A stretch of 64,000 nt of DNA from Apoderus coryli (lineage: Eukaryota; Arthropoda; Insecta; Coleoptera; Attelabidae): positions 8,724,428-8,788,427 of the forward strand of contig OU452211.1 in assembly GCA_911728435.2 (NCBI GenBank), in the 5' to 3' direction. This document shows positions 45,778-56,440 of this stretch, piece by piece. The translations under genes were made by a program, and so were the position numbers. Under the pieces are notes generated by a model that saw nothing but the letters and a program-made list of their open reading frames with translations, was not told the origin of the DNA and ran no database searches. How positions within the stretch are numbered: position 1 is the stretch's first letter; every line of letters starts with the position of its first letter.

Positions 45778-46978
45778 TGTAATAAGACACCACGCCACTG
45801 GTATTATGTATACTATTTGGGTGATTTTATAGATATTTTCTTTTAGTTTGGAAAGATAATATTTTTGTAAATATCATACAACATCTGTAAGTAATAAATT
45901 TATTATCTTGGGCTTTTAACAAATGTTCCTAAAAGAATTGTTACCTAAAAGAACGACTTTTTTCTAATCGAAAATATTGAGTTTGTTTATGAGTTAGTCT
46001 AAAGATAAAAGCATATATTAGAAAAGATAACCAGATGTTTCAGTTATAGGATGGTCAAAACATTTAACATTTTCGAAACACCTTCATGTAAATTAAATGT
46101 CGGACTTTATTACTTTATTATTATATACAGAGGCTAGTAATTGGGGAGTTAACAAGGTTGCCCATAACAAAGAATAAATATAAAGGGCGCCGTCCCCAGT
46201 TAGCTTTTCCGGAGATTAAGAAGTCATTATATAATCGTATTGTTCCTAACTTTACAAACAGTAGTGTCTTGTTGATTTTCTAAAAAATCTCCAACATTTA
46301 AAAATCATTATTACAGCCCACATAAAAATGTATTTTTATTTCTAAGACGTAAACTACTTCCACCCTGTAGTTGATCTTTATAGGGGTATATTGTAAAAAT
46401 GCCCTTTTTTCTGTTTGGCTATTTTCAATCTAGGTACCTACTTCTCATGTATGTTAAGTGTTTTGGAAAGAAAATGGGATTTTCGAGTTTATATTCGTTT
46501 TAGCCTTGGTAGAGTCTAGATGTGATTTCTAATTGTATAAAATTTCTTAATAATAATCGAAGTTCAAGTTCAGTAAGTTCTTTGTTAATTCTTTTAATTG
46601 AAGGCCTTTTTGTTTCCAATCAATTTTTATAAAGATTAAAGTTGTTTCTTTTAGTAATTGAAATAAATTCAGTTTTCAATTGTATTTAAAGTTTCGTATA
46701 GGAATTAATATAATTATTCGTAATTATATTAATTTTCCTATTTTTAAGTTGTACGAGTAATGACTAAGATTTTCTTCTAAATTTTCATTATCGTTTAATT
46801 GTTTTATTCTTTTTTTTATTTATACATATTTATTTCTTTGTTGTTATTCATTTTCTTTATTAGTTTTAATTATTAAATTAGTTGTTTTGAGCCCAACATT
46901 TGCGTTTTATTTCTAATAAAGTTTTCGTTATGTTGTTAACAGAAGGGTCATTTAATTATTGTTTTCCTTTTAAATAAA
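45778..46978 (+). mobile_element. LTR copy D (about 1.2 kb)
   Basis: Same orientation as copy C, starting TGTAATAAGACACCACGCC and ending TTTTAAATAAA (CA changed to AA). Compared with C it has small insertions and deletions, and some stretches (for example TAGCTTTTCCGGAGATTAAG) match copy A more closely than copy C. AATAAA lies near the end, and at 46982 TGGGTGACCGACAGAGAT follows, as in C. The two copies are 4.4 kb apart in direct orientation, but nothing retroviral lies between them, so I treat them as independent insertions or segmental duplicates. Confidence 0.65.
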
Positions 46979-46981
46979 AAG

Positions 46982-47187
46982 TGGGTGACCGACAGAGATC
47001 CAGAATTATAAAAGGTGAGTAGTTTTACATTTCTTTAATACAGATTAATAAAGTTGATATTCTTTGTTTGTTCTTCTTTAATTGAAACCACTCGTAAAGC
47101 TTTGGCATTCATTTGGATTGAGCTATAAAATTAGTATTCTTTCTGAATGTAAATAATACCCGCTAATTCAAAATGGTTACAACCCTT
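46982..47187 (+). mobile_element. Leader remnant after LTR copy D
   Basis: Shares with copy C the primer-binding-like site, CCAGAATTATAAAAGGTGAG, GATTAATAAAGTTGAT, CATTTGGATTGAGCTATAAA and TTCAAAATGGTTACAA. The middle stretch differs. No coding sequence follows. Confidence 0.5.
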
Positions 47188-47249
47188 AGGAGGTTGGAAG
47201 TAAAAATATTATTAGTTGTTCAAGCACAACAGGTTAGAGTCACATCATG

Positions 47250-47352
47250 ATTTGAGGGTGATTAAGTCTATGGAGAGCCACACTATCTAGGCCGCACCAA
47301 GTGAAACTAGTATCATCAGCAAAGAGACATACTTTACCGGAAAATAAATTTA
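47250..47352 (-). pseudogene. Reverse transcriptase motif C fragment
   Basis: The minus strand reads NLFSGKVCLFADDTSFTWCG then LDSVALHRL. LFADDTS is RT catalytic motif C (YxDD box) as found in insect non-LTR elements, here with about 30 residues of context. Nothing further upstream or downstream is legible. Very short, but the FADDTS word in the right setting is fairly specific. Confidence 0.45.
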
Positions 47353-49185
47353 CCTGCCAATGGATAGCAATTTTGGTCAGCGTATGACATCATCAATTTT
47401 GAAACACTATGTATGTAGCTAAAAAAAACTCCAATGTATACTTACAAGTTTTTGGTTGATTCGTCAGTAAATATCACCGGATTTTTCTATTTATTTTCCT
47501 CTCTCGAAACTAGAACAATTCTAGTTAAGTTAACGATGTTTCTACTTCACTCAAACTACTAGACTAGACATTTCTAAAATGATACGCAACGTTAGCAATG
47601 TTTTTCCCAAGCGACGAAGGAAAAATAAAAAGAAAAACGAAATAAATGAAAACACGAAGTTTTTAGCTTTATCGGTTGAATTGGGAATTTCACAACTTTA
47701 GTTAACAAATTAATGGCAGTTGAGCTATTTAGAAACTTTGCCTTTAATTCAAGCATTTTTTTTATTACGGGTGTATATTTGAGACGTTTTGAGCTATAAA
47801 CATTTTTTTGTCTTCCATAAGTCGTTTAATTTGTCTATTTCGTTTATTTTTCTTCGATCCACGATCTCTGTATCAACCAGCACATTTCATCCTCGTAAAC
47901 CATACCACAACGTTTGTTAATTAAAGTTACTCGAATATAAAAACATGAAAAATAAATAAAACAAACCCAGAAAGCAAATAATATTATCAAGAGAACAAAC
48001 CAGGCAAATAACCCCAAAAACCATGGGAGTCTTACATAATTTCGTGTAAATTGTTTCGTATTTTAATCGCGAGCGACCCTTTTTCTCTCACTTAACTAAA
48101 AACACACAAACGACTTTTCTTTATGACCGCCTGATTTAATAGGGGCTGGAAATTTAATCTAGTGGAAAATCCACAAGCAGCGCTTTAAAACTAGATAAGA
48201 TTTATATTGTTTGGCCTCACACTTATTTACTTAATGCATTTTCATCACATTCTATTCTGTGAGTGTTTCTGTGTATATACGGTACATTGTACAGAGACGA
48301 ATGAGTTTAGTTTAAAGCCGCTATACTCATACTAATTAAGTCCAGAGACCTATTCGACCAATCGTAAACGATAGTCAGTCGGAAACGATAGTCAGTCGGA
48401 AACGATATTTTTGATTGAATGCCAGACCACTACCAAACAGATAACTTCCCGTCTCTGCTAGAGATCCTCGAACTTTGAGCGATGTAGCAAGCATCATTAA
48501 ACCCAAGATATATTTGGGATCGGACTAGAACCTCACCATGTCTTTACTCTTCTCCCCGATTGAGTTGATTGATCGACAATAGTTCAAATTTTAATAATCC
48601 GAATAAGATAAAACTAATGGCGAGTCATATAGCACACGATTGAAAATATTCCCAACATTCTACGTAATTAAAAACATCCCATTGTACCTCACGAATCCAT
48701 AGTAATATGCTCACCCTGTAGATAACTGATATCTGCAATATATACGCATATGACTATGTGGCTCTAGGGCTTTTATGTGGAAAGCCAACTTGTGGGTCTC
48801 CAATGGATTAGAGACAGAAATAGACACAAAGAAGGCAGAATTACAAGAGAACGAAAAAAAAAAAGAAAAGAAATGGAAATAACCCTTGACTGGACTTGAG
48901 TTTTGATGAGATTCCGTTTTGCACCGAGCAAAAGTTCGATTAACTTCCTAACTCAACCTCCCAACCAACCCCACCGGCATACAGTTGTATAGAAATTGCA
49001 GTTTAATTGATGATCTTTAAGCTGAGAACGAAATTTATGCTGTTTCGGCGAGCGAAAGGTTAATTTCTAAAGTTTAGTGCGCTTTGTGTTTCGTATATTT
49101 GTTTTTTTAATTGCATTGATGCATAGCAGATTCAGGAAATATTCTTTATAATTAGAGATTTAGGGTTGGCCATAAAGCATCATGG
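47353..49185. other. No gene; short 17-bp tandem repeat
   Basis: AAACGATAGTCAGTCGG is repeated at 48366 and 48383 with a partial third copy at 48400. A lone CACCCTGTAG word lies at about 48712. Otherwise no gene or repeat recognised in about 1.8 kb. Confidence 0.4.
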
Positions 49186-49650
49186 GATAAAAACATTGCA
49201 GATGCTCCACAGAAAATTTGTTGGTAATAATTCTACCTGATAATAATCGAAGGAAGGAGGCAAACAAAAAGTTTTTAGAACTCCGAGTGATTGATTGATT
49301 GCTTTGTGAACATTAAAAAAAACGCGAGAGGCACATTTTTGGGCAGTTTGAGATGTCTTTCTGGGTGCCTCCTTGGATCCAAGTTGTTTGGAAATATTCA
49401 CGTAGAAGATCGTACAACGTCTTCTGTTGGCTCGTCCAACATCTTCGAGTATATGAGGTGGTGCTTGCTCAGGATTTACGTTCTGTGGAGGGGTGTATAT
49501 TTCTTGATGTGCTTCATGGGCATTTACTAAACACGTTCCAGTTAAGAGCTCAAATGCTAGTTTACTGTGCAACTTCAAACTACGCCTCAGAGATGAGTCT
49601 AATAAGTCTTTCTAAGGCTGAAAAATTGCGACTGCGTACTAACAACATGG
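49186..49650 (-). pseudogene. piggyBac-like transposase C-terminal fragment
   Basis: The minus-strand frame (132 codons, 49180-49578) reads LHSKLAFELLTGTCLVNAHE, where piggyBac-family proteins have a WYxKLxxxLLxxxxVNAxxxxxE block. It later gives ANRRRCTIFYVNISKQLGSK followed by EAPRKTSQTAQKCAS. The latter is the shape of the C-terminal Cys-rich zinc-binding domain (RRRCxxCxxxLxxxLGSKEAxRKTxxxxxxC), with the second Cys changed (CTIF for CTxC) and the last cysteines lost, so DNA binding is unlikely. Catalytic Asp residues lie upstream and are missing. It is the more convincing of two piggyBac pieces. Confidence 0.6.
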
Positions 49651-50663
49651 TGACACATTAGTCTCTATTGGCCTTGAAAGCCACTCAACGTGTTAATCCA
49701 GGCCAGTATTTTATATTTATTTCCTTCTCAATTTCTCAATATGCTAGTCGGCGAATGTACCGTTTTTTTGTTGATTTTTGCTCACCCTCTCTGCGTAGTA
49801 GGTTGCTCGGTTGAAGAAAAACAAATCCCAGAAATGGTTGAAATCCGATACAACCATTTTTAAAAGTAATCTGCCCAATCATCCTGGCATGACAAAGGTC
49901 AATGCAAGATAGATGCTTGCCAAGCCGTATCCATGTCATGTCCGAAAAAAACTTACCATCACCCAAGGAGTTTAATCTCACAGTCAGTCTCAAAACTGAT
50001 GGTAAGGTAAAGGGGTATCTATAACTAGAGAATAGTAAGCTTCAATCTCAGTACACTTAAAAGGAGCAAACTGGCGTAAATTTCGGCGAAAGGTTCAGCA
50101 TTCTTTTAAAGGTATAAGCGCATTATGGTTGCAGGGGAATATATTGAAAAAGTATATTGCATTCTTCTGTGGAATTAAAAACGCCCCCATGTACGTTTTA
50201 TTTTTAAAAATGGTACGTCTTTCCTTTCGGTATCTGACGAAAAGCGTTTTATATGCATATAAATATAACTGACAAAATATGTTGTGTCTGTATACTGTCA
50301 GGTTAGCCTGCTATAACGCTGTGACCTTATTCTGCTGCCACAATAATTCGATTCTCAATTCCTGAATGCTGTACGCCTGGATGCCATCTTTTACGTCAAT
50401 GATTTATTGTCAGTTTGTGTGCAAGGTTTCCCTATATTTCTCTATTCGCACGCGTTAATACGAGACCCAGTTTACAACAACGAACGCTACCGCTATTTTA
50501 GTACCCAGTTATTGCGATATCCTACATACTTACATATTATTATAATAATTTATAACCAGTCAGTTTTGCTATGTTGCTCGTATATTTTTTAATCTCCCGC
50601 TTAACTTAGAATTCAAGACTTTCTGAAGAATGGTATATGAATTTGTGAATACTGGGTAGGGAT
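49651..50663. other. No gene recognised
   Basis: About 1 kb. The 85-codon minus frame at 49736-49993 has no recognisable domain. No TIR for the mariner that follows is found here, so that element lacks its 5' end. Confidence 0.35.
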
Positions 50664-51648
50664 TGACCGACGTGGATTAACTCAGCAACAGTGCATGGAT
50701 GAACTTAATTCAATTTTTGGCGATGAAGCTCCATGAAGGACCAGTGTTTATCGATGGTATGGTAAATTCAATCTTGGTCGTAGTTCACTCCAAGACGAAT
50801 GTCGTGAAGGTCGTCCAAAATCAGTTGTTGTTCCGAAAACCATTGATGCTGTGCGCGAATTGATATTGCAAGATCGTCATGTGACCTATCAAGAGATTGA
50901 GACAACCTTAGGCATTAGTGGGACCAGCATACATTCTATATTGCATAAACATTTGACTGTCAAAAAAATTTGTTCGCGTTGGATCCCACACAATTTGTCA
51001 ATCGCTCAAAAAAAGCTTCGTGTCGATTGGTCGAAAGAAATGCTCGAAAAATACGATCGCGGTGCTTCGAAACACGTCTATGACATCGTGACAGGTGATA
51101 AATCGTGGTTTTACGCGTATGAGCCCGAAAGTGAACAGCAGTCGACTGTATAGGTGTTTTAAGATGAGCCAAATCCAACAAAAGTTGCACGAAGGACTTC
51201 CAAGCAAATGGTCGCCTGTTTTTTCGGAACCGTACCACTAGAACAACGCAGAACAGTCAATTCGGAGTGGTACACAACCATTTGTTTGCCAGTTGTATTC
51301 CAAGAAATCAGGAAAACCAACCACCGAACAACTGCATTTTTGAGCACGCAAAACATCGATTTGCTGAGTCATGCGCCGTATAGTCCTGACTTGGCACCGA
51401 ATGACTTCTTTTTATTCCCGTACGTAAAAAACAAACTTTTTCGACACCTGAAGAAGCGGTTGCTGCATTCAGAATGCATGTTTTGGAGATACCTCAATCA
51501 GAATGGCAAAACTGCTTCGCCAATTGGTTCAAACGCATGCAAAAGTGTATAGATCTTCATGGGAATATTTTGAAAAACAATAAAGTGATTTTCGATTATT
51601 AATATTTGTTTTTGTTCTCTGATCCCGAAATATAAAAGGCAACCCTTG
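50664..51648 (+). mobile_element. Irritans-type mariner, defective, 5' end missing
   Basis: Runs from the first codons of the helix-turn-helix to a 3' end reading TATAAAAGGCAACCCTTG followed by TA at 51649-51650, the standard target dinucleotide. The matching 5' inverted repeat is not present upstream of 50664. An AATAAAG signal lies after the coding region (about 51580). The body is about 985 bp against roughly 1.3 kb for complete mariners. Confidence 0.8.
50668..51552 (+). pseudogene. Mariner transposase, stop codons and loss of second catalytic Asp
   Basis: N-terminal DNA-binding part: RRGLTQQQCMDELNSIFGDE, a stop at 50734, VYRWYGKF, GRPKS, and then a clean 100-codon frame through TYQEIETTLGISGTSIHSIL and WIPHNLS (the WxPHxL linker). 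First catalytic Asp in TGDKSWFYAYEP (usual TGDES). A stop follows at 51151, then KQMVACFF, VPLEQRRTVNSEWYTTICLP and EIRKTNHRTTAFLSTQ. Here the block with the second catalytic Asp (HHDNA) is deleted in frame, as is the GKTGHVA part before it. The third Asp remains in YSPDLAPNDFFLFPY. Frameshifts follow. It is well preserved in between, so decay is fairly recent. Confidence 0.88.
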
Positions 51649-51808
51649 TATTGACTTCCACAGGGTTAGCCTTTAGCGTTATTATGCGGATAAAAACATA
51701 CCCTTTGATTGTTTGCTTCTTACGCGTTGCCGTTAGGCATTTAATTTAATCATATTGACTTGTTCAAAATTTTGAAAGTAAAAATATGAATTCTGTAAAG
51801 TATTGTAC

Positions 51809-52037
51809 CACCCGGTATATTAATGATAATAATAATCGTCTTGTAATAAAAATATTGCATCCGGTCCAATTAAGCATTTTCGCTGATTAGTAATTCATAA
51901 AAGTTCATCACTCTAACATCGGTAATGTATCTACTAGATAGACAAAATTTGCTGACTGACATTTTTCCACAAAAGCGGTACGCGCGACGCCAGGAATAGA
52001 CAATTTGATTCGTTGCTATTCGAAAGAGTGGAAAAAA
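51809..52037 (-). repeat. Dispersed repeat ending ATACCGGGTG, copy 2
   Basis: Reverse-complement partner of 25285-25500. It has an extra stretch (about 51820-51843, with TAATGATAATAATAATCG) between the end word and the shared CCGGATGCAATATTTTTATT. It begins only about 160 bp after the mariner end. No gene is seen from here to 52850. Confidence 0.75.
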
Positions 52038-52849
52038 GGAAAGTTATAAATATTAGTGCAACAGGAAGTTACAGGGAGATTTTTATTTGCACGTCTATGT
52101 AGTAGTAGTTTGAAGAGAGTCGTTGCAAAGATCAAAAAACGGCACGTGGCAATCCAATACTAAACAAATTCGACGTAGGAAAATCGAGAAAGAATTTTGG
52201 ATATTCACTAACACCAACCAAAGAAATATTCCTCAGAAACGATGAACCTGCTCAGTTTAAATTTTAAAATCTCGTTTATATTTTTTTATCATATTATATT
52301 GAGCGAAGGAGACTGTGTGTTTTTCATTCCACTAACTCATCCACCTAGTTTTCTCACACTTTATGAAATAATTTCAAGTAGTTTGAAACTTTAACTAATT
52401 TTAATGTGCAATAAAAGTTTCCCTATAGACAACATAATGCGAAATTTACTTTTGTCTTATACGGTTATACTCGTATTTTATTTTATATGGTAAGTAGGTA
52501 GGTAGTTAAATAATTTTGCATATATTCGTCGTCGAGTGAATTTATTTCCCTTGCATATTCAATGAGTTGGGTGGTATCGTGATGTATAGATATAAATAAA
52601 ATATTAAAGGGAAACTTTTAAATCAACAATCACAAAAAGGCTAAATCAGCTATGATTTTCGTTGCCGCAAGATGAATATCTTGCATTTGATACACTGGTA
52701 CACCAAACATTACTTAAAATCTTTAAACACAATGGGATTGGACCTTCAGTTTTAATTATAATTGAAACCTAAGGATGCGGTTCTGAAATTTAGGCAGGAC
52801 AATGATATTATGAAGGGGTATCTGCCTGCCAAAACACGACATGCGTGGA

Positions 52850-53224
52850 ATGGCTTATTAAGGATAGTTTCTTAGGTTTTTGAAAGTTACTTGTGGGGTA
52901 AAAGTTGTTTTAGAGAGGCGGGTTCTGGTTTTCTTAATTTTGAGGGAGGTGTACCTCAAGGGTTTATACTTGGACCCACACTTTTTAATTTGTATACTTC
53001 TAATTTTTCTAATCATTTGAAACATTGTAAATGTCAATTATTTCCTGACGCCTGTAATAAGATTAACAGAGATTTAAGAATTTTCTACCAAGTTGCCAAA
53101 TTTCCAATCATTCTTTGGATTTGCAATGTGCGGCTTTTCGTAGAATATTCAGCAGGTAAACTTGACCACGCCATTAATTCCCCTTTTTTTTTGACTTATT
53201 GTCGTTTTTCTTTATCTTAAAATG
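52850..53224 (+). pseudogene. Non-LTR reverse transcriptase fragment (motif B region)
   Basis: Reads FESYLWGKSCFREAGSGFLN, then FEGGVPQGFILGPTLFNLYT (RT motif B, SGVPQGSILGPLLFNLY) and NHLKHCKCQLFPDAC in the place of the YADD motif, where FPDA shows a destroyed catalytic site. A shortened KINRDL follows. The rest is not alignable and the frame ends at 53220, a few bases before the fold-back element starts. Probably Jockey/CR1-like. The fold-back element may have inserted at its end. Confidence 0.65.
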
Positions 53225-53225
53225 T

Positions 53226-55058
53226 TATACAGGGTGAGTCACGAGGAACTGTACATACTTCTACCATAAGTAGAGGCACGTTAGGGGATTATCAAATGAC
53301 CATTAAAAAATGTCTCCTTGTTTTGATTATTAATATACAGGGTGAATTATGGATTTTCACCAAAACAATGTTTCGTCATATCTTTTCAATGATTAAGTCG
53401 ATTTATCTCATTTTTTTATAAAAGTGTGTATTGGTGTCTGGCAACTAACTGACATATTCAGATTTAAAAAATCCAGGTCCGTCTTCGAGAAAATTTGTGG
53501 GACGACTTCATATTCAACATTTCACCCTGTATATGATTTTTCAAAAATCTGATATAATTTTTTCAAAGCGCATAAATAGACAGTTAGACCTGGGTATTTG
53601 AATTTTTTGTTACACTCACCTCACATTTCCAATTAAAGATTCATTTTAGAGCCAAATTGAAAATTGGCAATAATCAAGTATCTTACTGTACAATAATGTT
53701 TAGTTATTAAAAAGAAATCCTCAAATTAGACAGAAATGACACACACTGTGCTCTAGTATGGTAAATACCATAATTTGAATTGATTTACAGGGCCGGATTT
53801 AAAAATCTGGCATTTCTGGTTCGTCCAAATAATTCACACTGTATGTAACTTTTTCCACCCGAAATAGACAGAACACCGATAAAAATTGTTTGTAATAACC
53901 TAGTTTTCTTACTTGTTTGAGGAAAACTCATGTGTCTAATTATTTTAATCGGAATGAAATGAACAAGCCAGGGAAATGTTTGTTCATAAATTAAGAAATA
54001 AAATAAAAAACAATAACAAATTAAAAAACAATTTAATAAACATTACGATTATAAAAGATGTTCAAAATGAAATCCATCTGCCTTAATACACTTTTCTTGA
54101 CGAATGTTTAAATGTGTAATAGACTTTCTGATTGGTAGTGGGTCATATCTGGTAATATTGCAACAGTGAATAATTCTGTTAATGAGCTGTTGTGTTTTAG
54201 AATCGTAATGTTTATTAAATTGTTTTTTACTTTGTTTCACATTGTTAAAACTGTTTTATTGTTTGGTTATTGTTTTTTATTTTATTTCTTAATTTATGAA
54301 TAAACATTTCCCTGGCTTATTAATTTCATTCCGATTAAAATAATTAGACACATGAGTTTTCCTCAAACAAGTAAGAAAACTAGGTTATTACAAACATTTT
54401 TTATCGGTTTTTTGTCTATTACGGGTGGAAAAAGTTACATACAGGGTGAATTATTGGGACGAACCAGATATGCCAGATTTTCAAATCCGGCCCTGTAAAT
54501 CAATTCAAATTATGGTATTTACCATCCTGGAGCACAGTGAATGTCGTTTCTATTTATTTTGAAGATTTCTTTTTAGTAACTAAACATTATTATACAGTGA
54601 GATATTTCATTATTGCCAATTTTCAATTTGGCTCTAAAATTAATCTTTAATTGGAAATGTGAGGTGAGTGTAACAAAAAACTCAAATACCCAGGTCTAAC
54701 TGTCTATTTATGCTCTTTGAAAAAATTATATCAGATTTTTGAAAAATCATATACAGGGTGAAGTATTGAATATGAAGCAGTCCCACAAATTTTCTCGAAG
54801 ACGGACCTGGATTTTTTCAAATCTGAATATCTCAGTTAGTTGCCAGACACCAATACACACTTTTATAAAAAAATTAGATAAATCGGCTTAATCATTGAAA
54901 AGATATGACGGAACATTGTTTTGGTGAAAATCCATAATTCACCCTGTATATTAATAATCAAAACAAGGAGACATTTTTTAATGGTCATTTGATAATCCCC
55001 TAACGTGCCTCTACTTATGGTAGAAGTATGTACAGTTCCTCGTGACTCACCCTGTATA
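53226..55058. mobile_element. 1.83-kb fold-back DNA transposon with about 825-bp arms
   Basis: The left arm 53226-54050 and right arm 54201-55058 are inverted repeats along their whole length. The tips are TATACAGGGTGAGTCACG and its complement, with TA on both sides (53226-53227, 55057-55058) as a likely target duplication. Mismatches are scattered, and the right arm has about 40 bp (CAAACAATAAAACAGTTTTA ...) absent from the left. Each arm also has inner TACAGGGTG words (53337 and 53512 left; 54754 and 54939 right), as if smaller elements were built in. The 150-bp loop carries the end of a transposase. TA target and tip suggest the Tc/mariner superfamily. Confidence 0.9.
54049..54240 (-). pseudogene. 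Transposase C-terminus in the loop of the fold-back element
   Basis: The minus-strand frame has 63 codons and ends DPLPIRKSITHLNIRQEKCI then KADGFHFEHLL, stop. Insect Tc/mariner-type transposases of this group end in CIxxxGxHFEHLL, the same ending as the fragment at 795-1168 (CITVNGGQFEQLL). Only about the last 50 codons remain, and they occupy the non-repeated loop almost exactly. The rest of the gene has been replaced by, or lost next to, the inverted arm. Not functional alone. Confidence 0.65.
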
Positions 55059-56090
55059 GCAGCCCTCGTAAAAAAAGGTGTCTAAAATAAAGTTTTCTTT
55101 GTCGCCTCGTCCTGATTTGAGAAAATTCTATGTAAAACGTACATCAAATAAGGTCGCGCCAGGCGTCAACACAAGCAAAACATCATCGTCAACCGACCGC
55201 GTCGTCATTATTATTATTTTGTGTTCTGGTTTCATTAAAATTACATTTTAACTCGCTGAAATTACGCGTGTGAGATGAGAAATTTGCTTTCCTGTATTTA
55301 TGAAACTAAATATTGCAAAAACGTGGACCAACTACACTTACAAACTTTGTTTGATACAAGTTTTTTGTATGACATGATGAATTACAATTTATTAATGGCT
55401 TTAATGACAAAACAGTATAATGGGGTTTAGAAAACAACAAGTTTGAATTTATTACATGCTTATTTATTATCCACTTCAACGTCTCAGAGGAATATGACAA
55501 AATATTATATTATGGCGCAGTCACAAGTAAGGCCTAAACGCGCTATAACTTCTGTTGTTTATCAAAAATAAACAACAAAAATCTTAATGAATAATTTGTT
55601 AATGTAAATCATCTAGAGATGCTGGTTGAGGTTTACATTTTATCTGTCTGGGCAGTTACATCTGGTTGGTTTTCACTTATTTTAACTTCGAGATCCCACC
55701 TTTAGTTAATACATTAAACTAATATTCCAATACTGTGTTAACTTTTTAAACTCTAACAATAAAACTTCTGTAAAACTCCACCGAACTTCAGGATAAGGGG
55801 AGAGTTTTATTTATTTTACGCGGACGGACGATATACTCACGTGCAAGTAGTAGGTATATTCAAGGGTGCTAGAAGGAAATAATGTTAAGCACAAAAGCTG
55901 CTGTCTATGCCAACTGTTGGCTTTACTCTTTCTTTCCCCTTTTTGGTCGTTATGCCTTTGCATTATGTCAAACATTTAAGGAAAATGTCATACCTATGCT
56001 AGCGTGTCTGTTATTTTTGCACCGCCTGCATTTAATGATGAAGGAATTTTTTTATGAAGCTTTAGTTTTCCTAATCATCAGGTTGATATT
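55059..56090. other. No gene recognised
   Basis: About 1 kb. The 75-codon plus frame at 55882-56109 has no family resemblance. Directly after it come the direct repeats around the RNase H piece. Confidence 0.35.
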
Positions 56091-56440
56091 TGGAGTAAGT
56101 GTACGATAAGTAATATGATGGACACTTTCATCGGAAGAACCATCACAGAGATCCAGGCCAGCGTCAGATTATTCTTTTTCCCCATATTCCAGGGTTTGGT
56201 TCCACAATGCCCTACTTACTGTGTTTGGTGAGATTAGGGCCTTTATAGTCATTTGGCTATCAGAGAAGATTTTAATTGATTTTCGAGCACAGTGCTCCTG
56301 TTCAAGCACCAGCGCACGCAGATCAATGACTTGAACTTCTCTCTGAAATAAAATAACTTGGGAATCATAAGTTAATATTTAGATTGAGTGTACGATTGTA
56401 GATAACTGTAGATATTATGGATAAATTTATCGGAAGAACG
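56091..56440. repeat. Diverged direct repeats flanking an RNase H fragment
   Basis: 56091-56147 reads GAGTAAGTGTACGATAAGTA ... TTTCATCGGAAGAACCATCAC. 56382-56440 reads ATTGAGTGTACGATTGTAGA ... TTTATCGGAAGAACGTTCAC. The two are about 57-59 bp, in the same orientation, similar in both halves with gaps. They enclose the RNase H fragment. Confidence 0.5.
56171..56347 (-). pseudogene. RNase H fragment of an I/R1-type retrotransposon
   Basis: The minus strand reads FQREVQVIDLRALVLEQEHC, ARKSIKIFSDSQMTIKALIS and RALWNQTLEYGEKE before a stop. The Glu of FQ(A)E and the Asp of SDSQ are two of the four acidic RNase H positions. The first (TDGS) and last (GNERAD) are missing. It aligns block by block with the better preserved domain at 10176-11060 (VFQAEVFA, ICSDSQAALRALRSP, KLVWECQTEL) but is far more diverged. 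Confidence 0.65.

Noticed and set aside
41364..46978. One complete LTR retrotransposon with copies C and D as its two LTRs
   Set aside because: No gag, protease, RT or integrase between them, each copy carries its own leader, and the interval holds unrelated non-LTR pieces.
49291..49661. Two plus-strand frames of 79 and 102 codons
   Set aside because: They are shadows of the piggyBac-like fragment on the minus strand.
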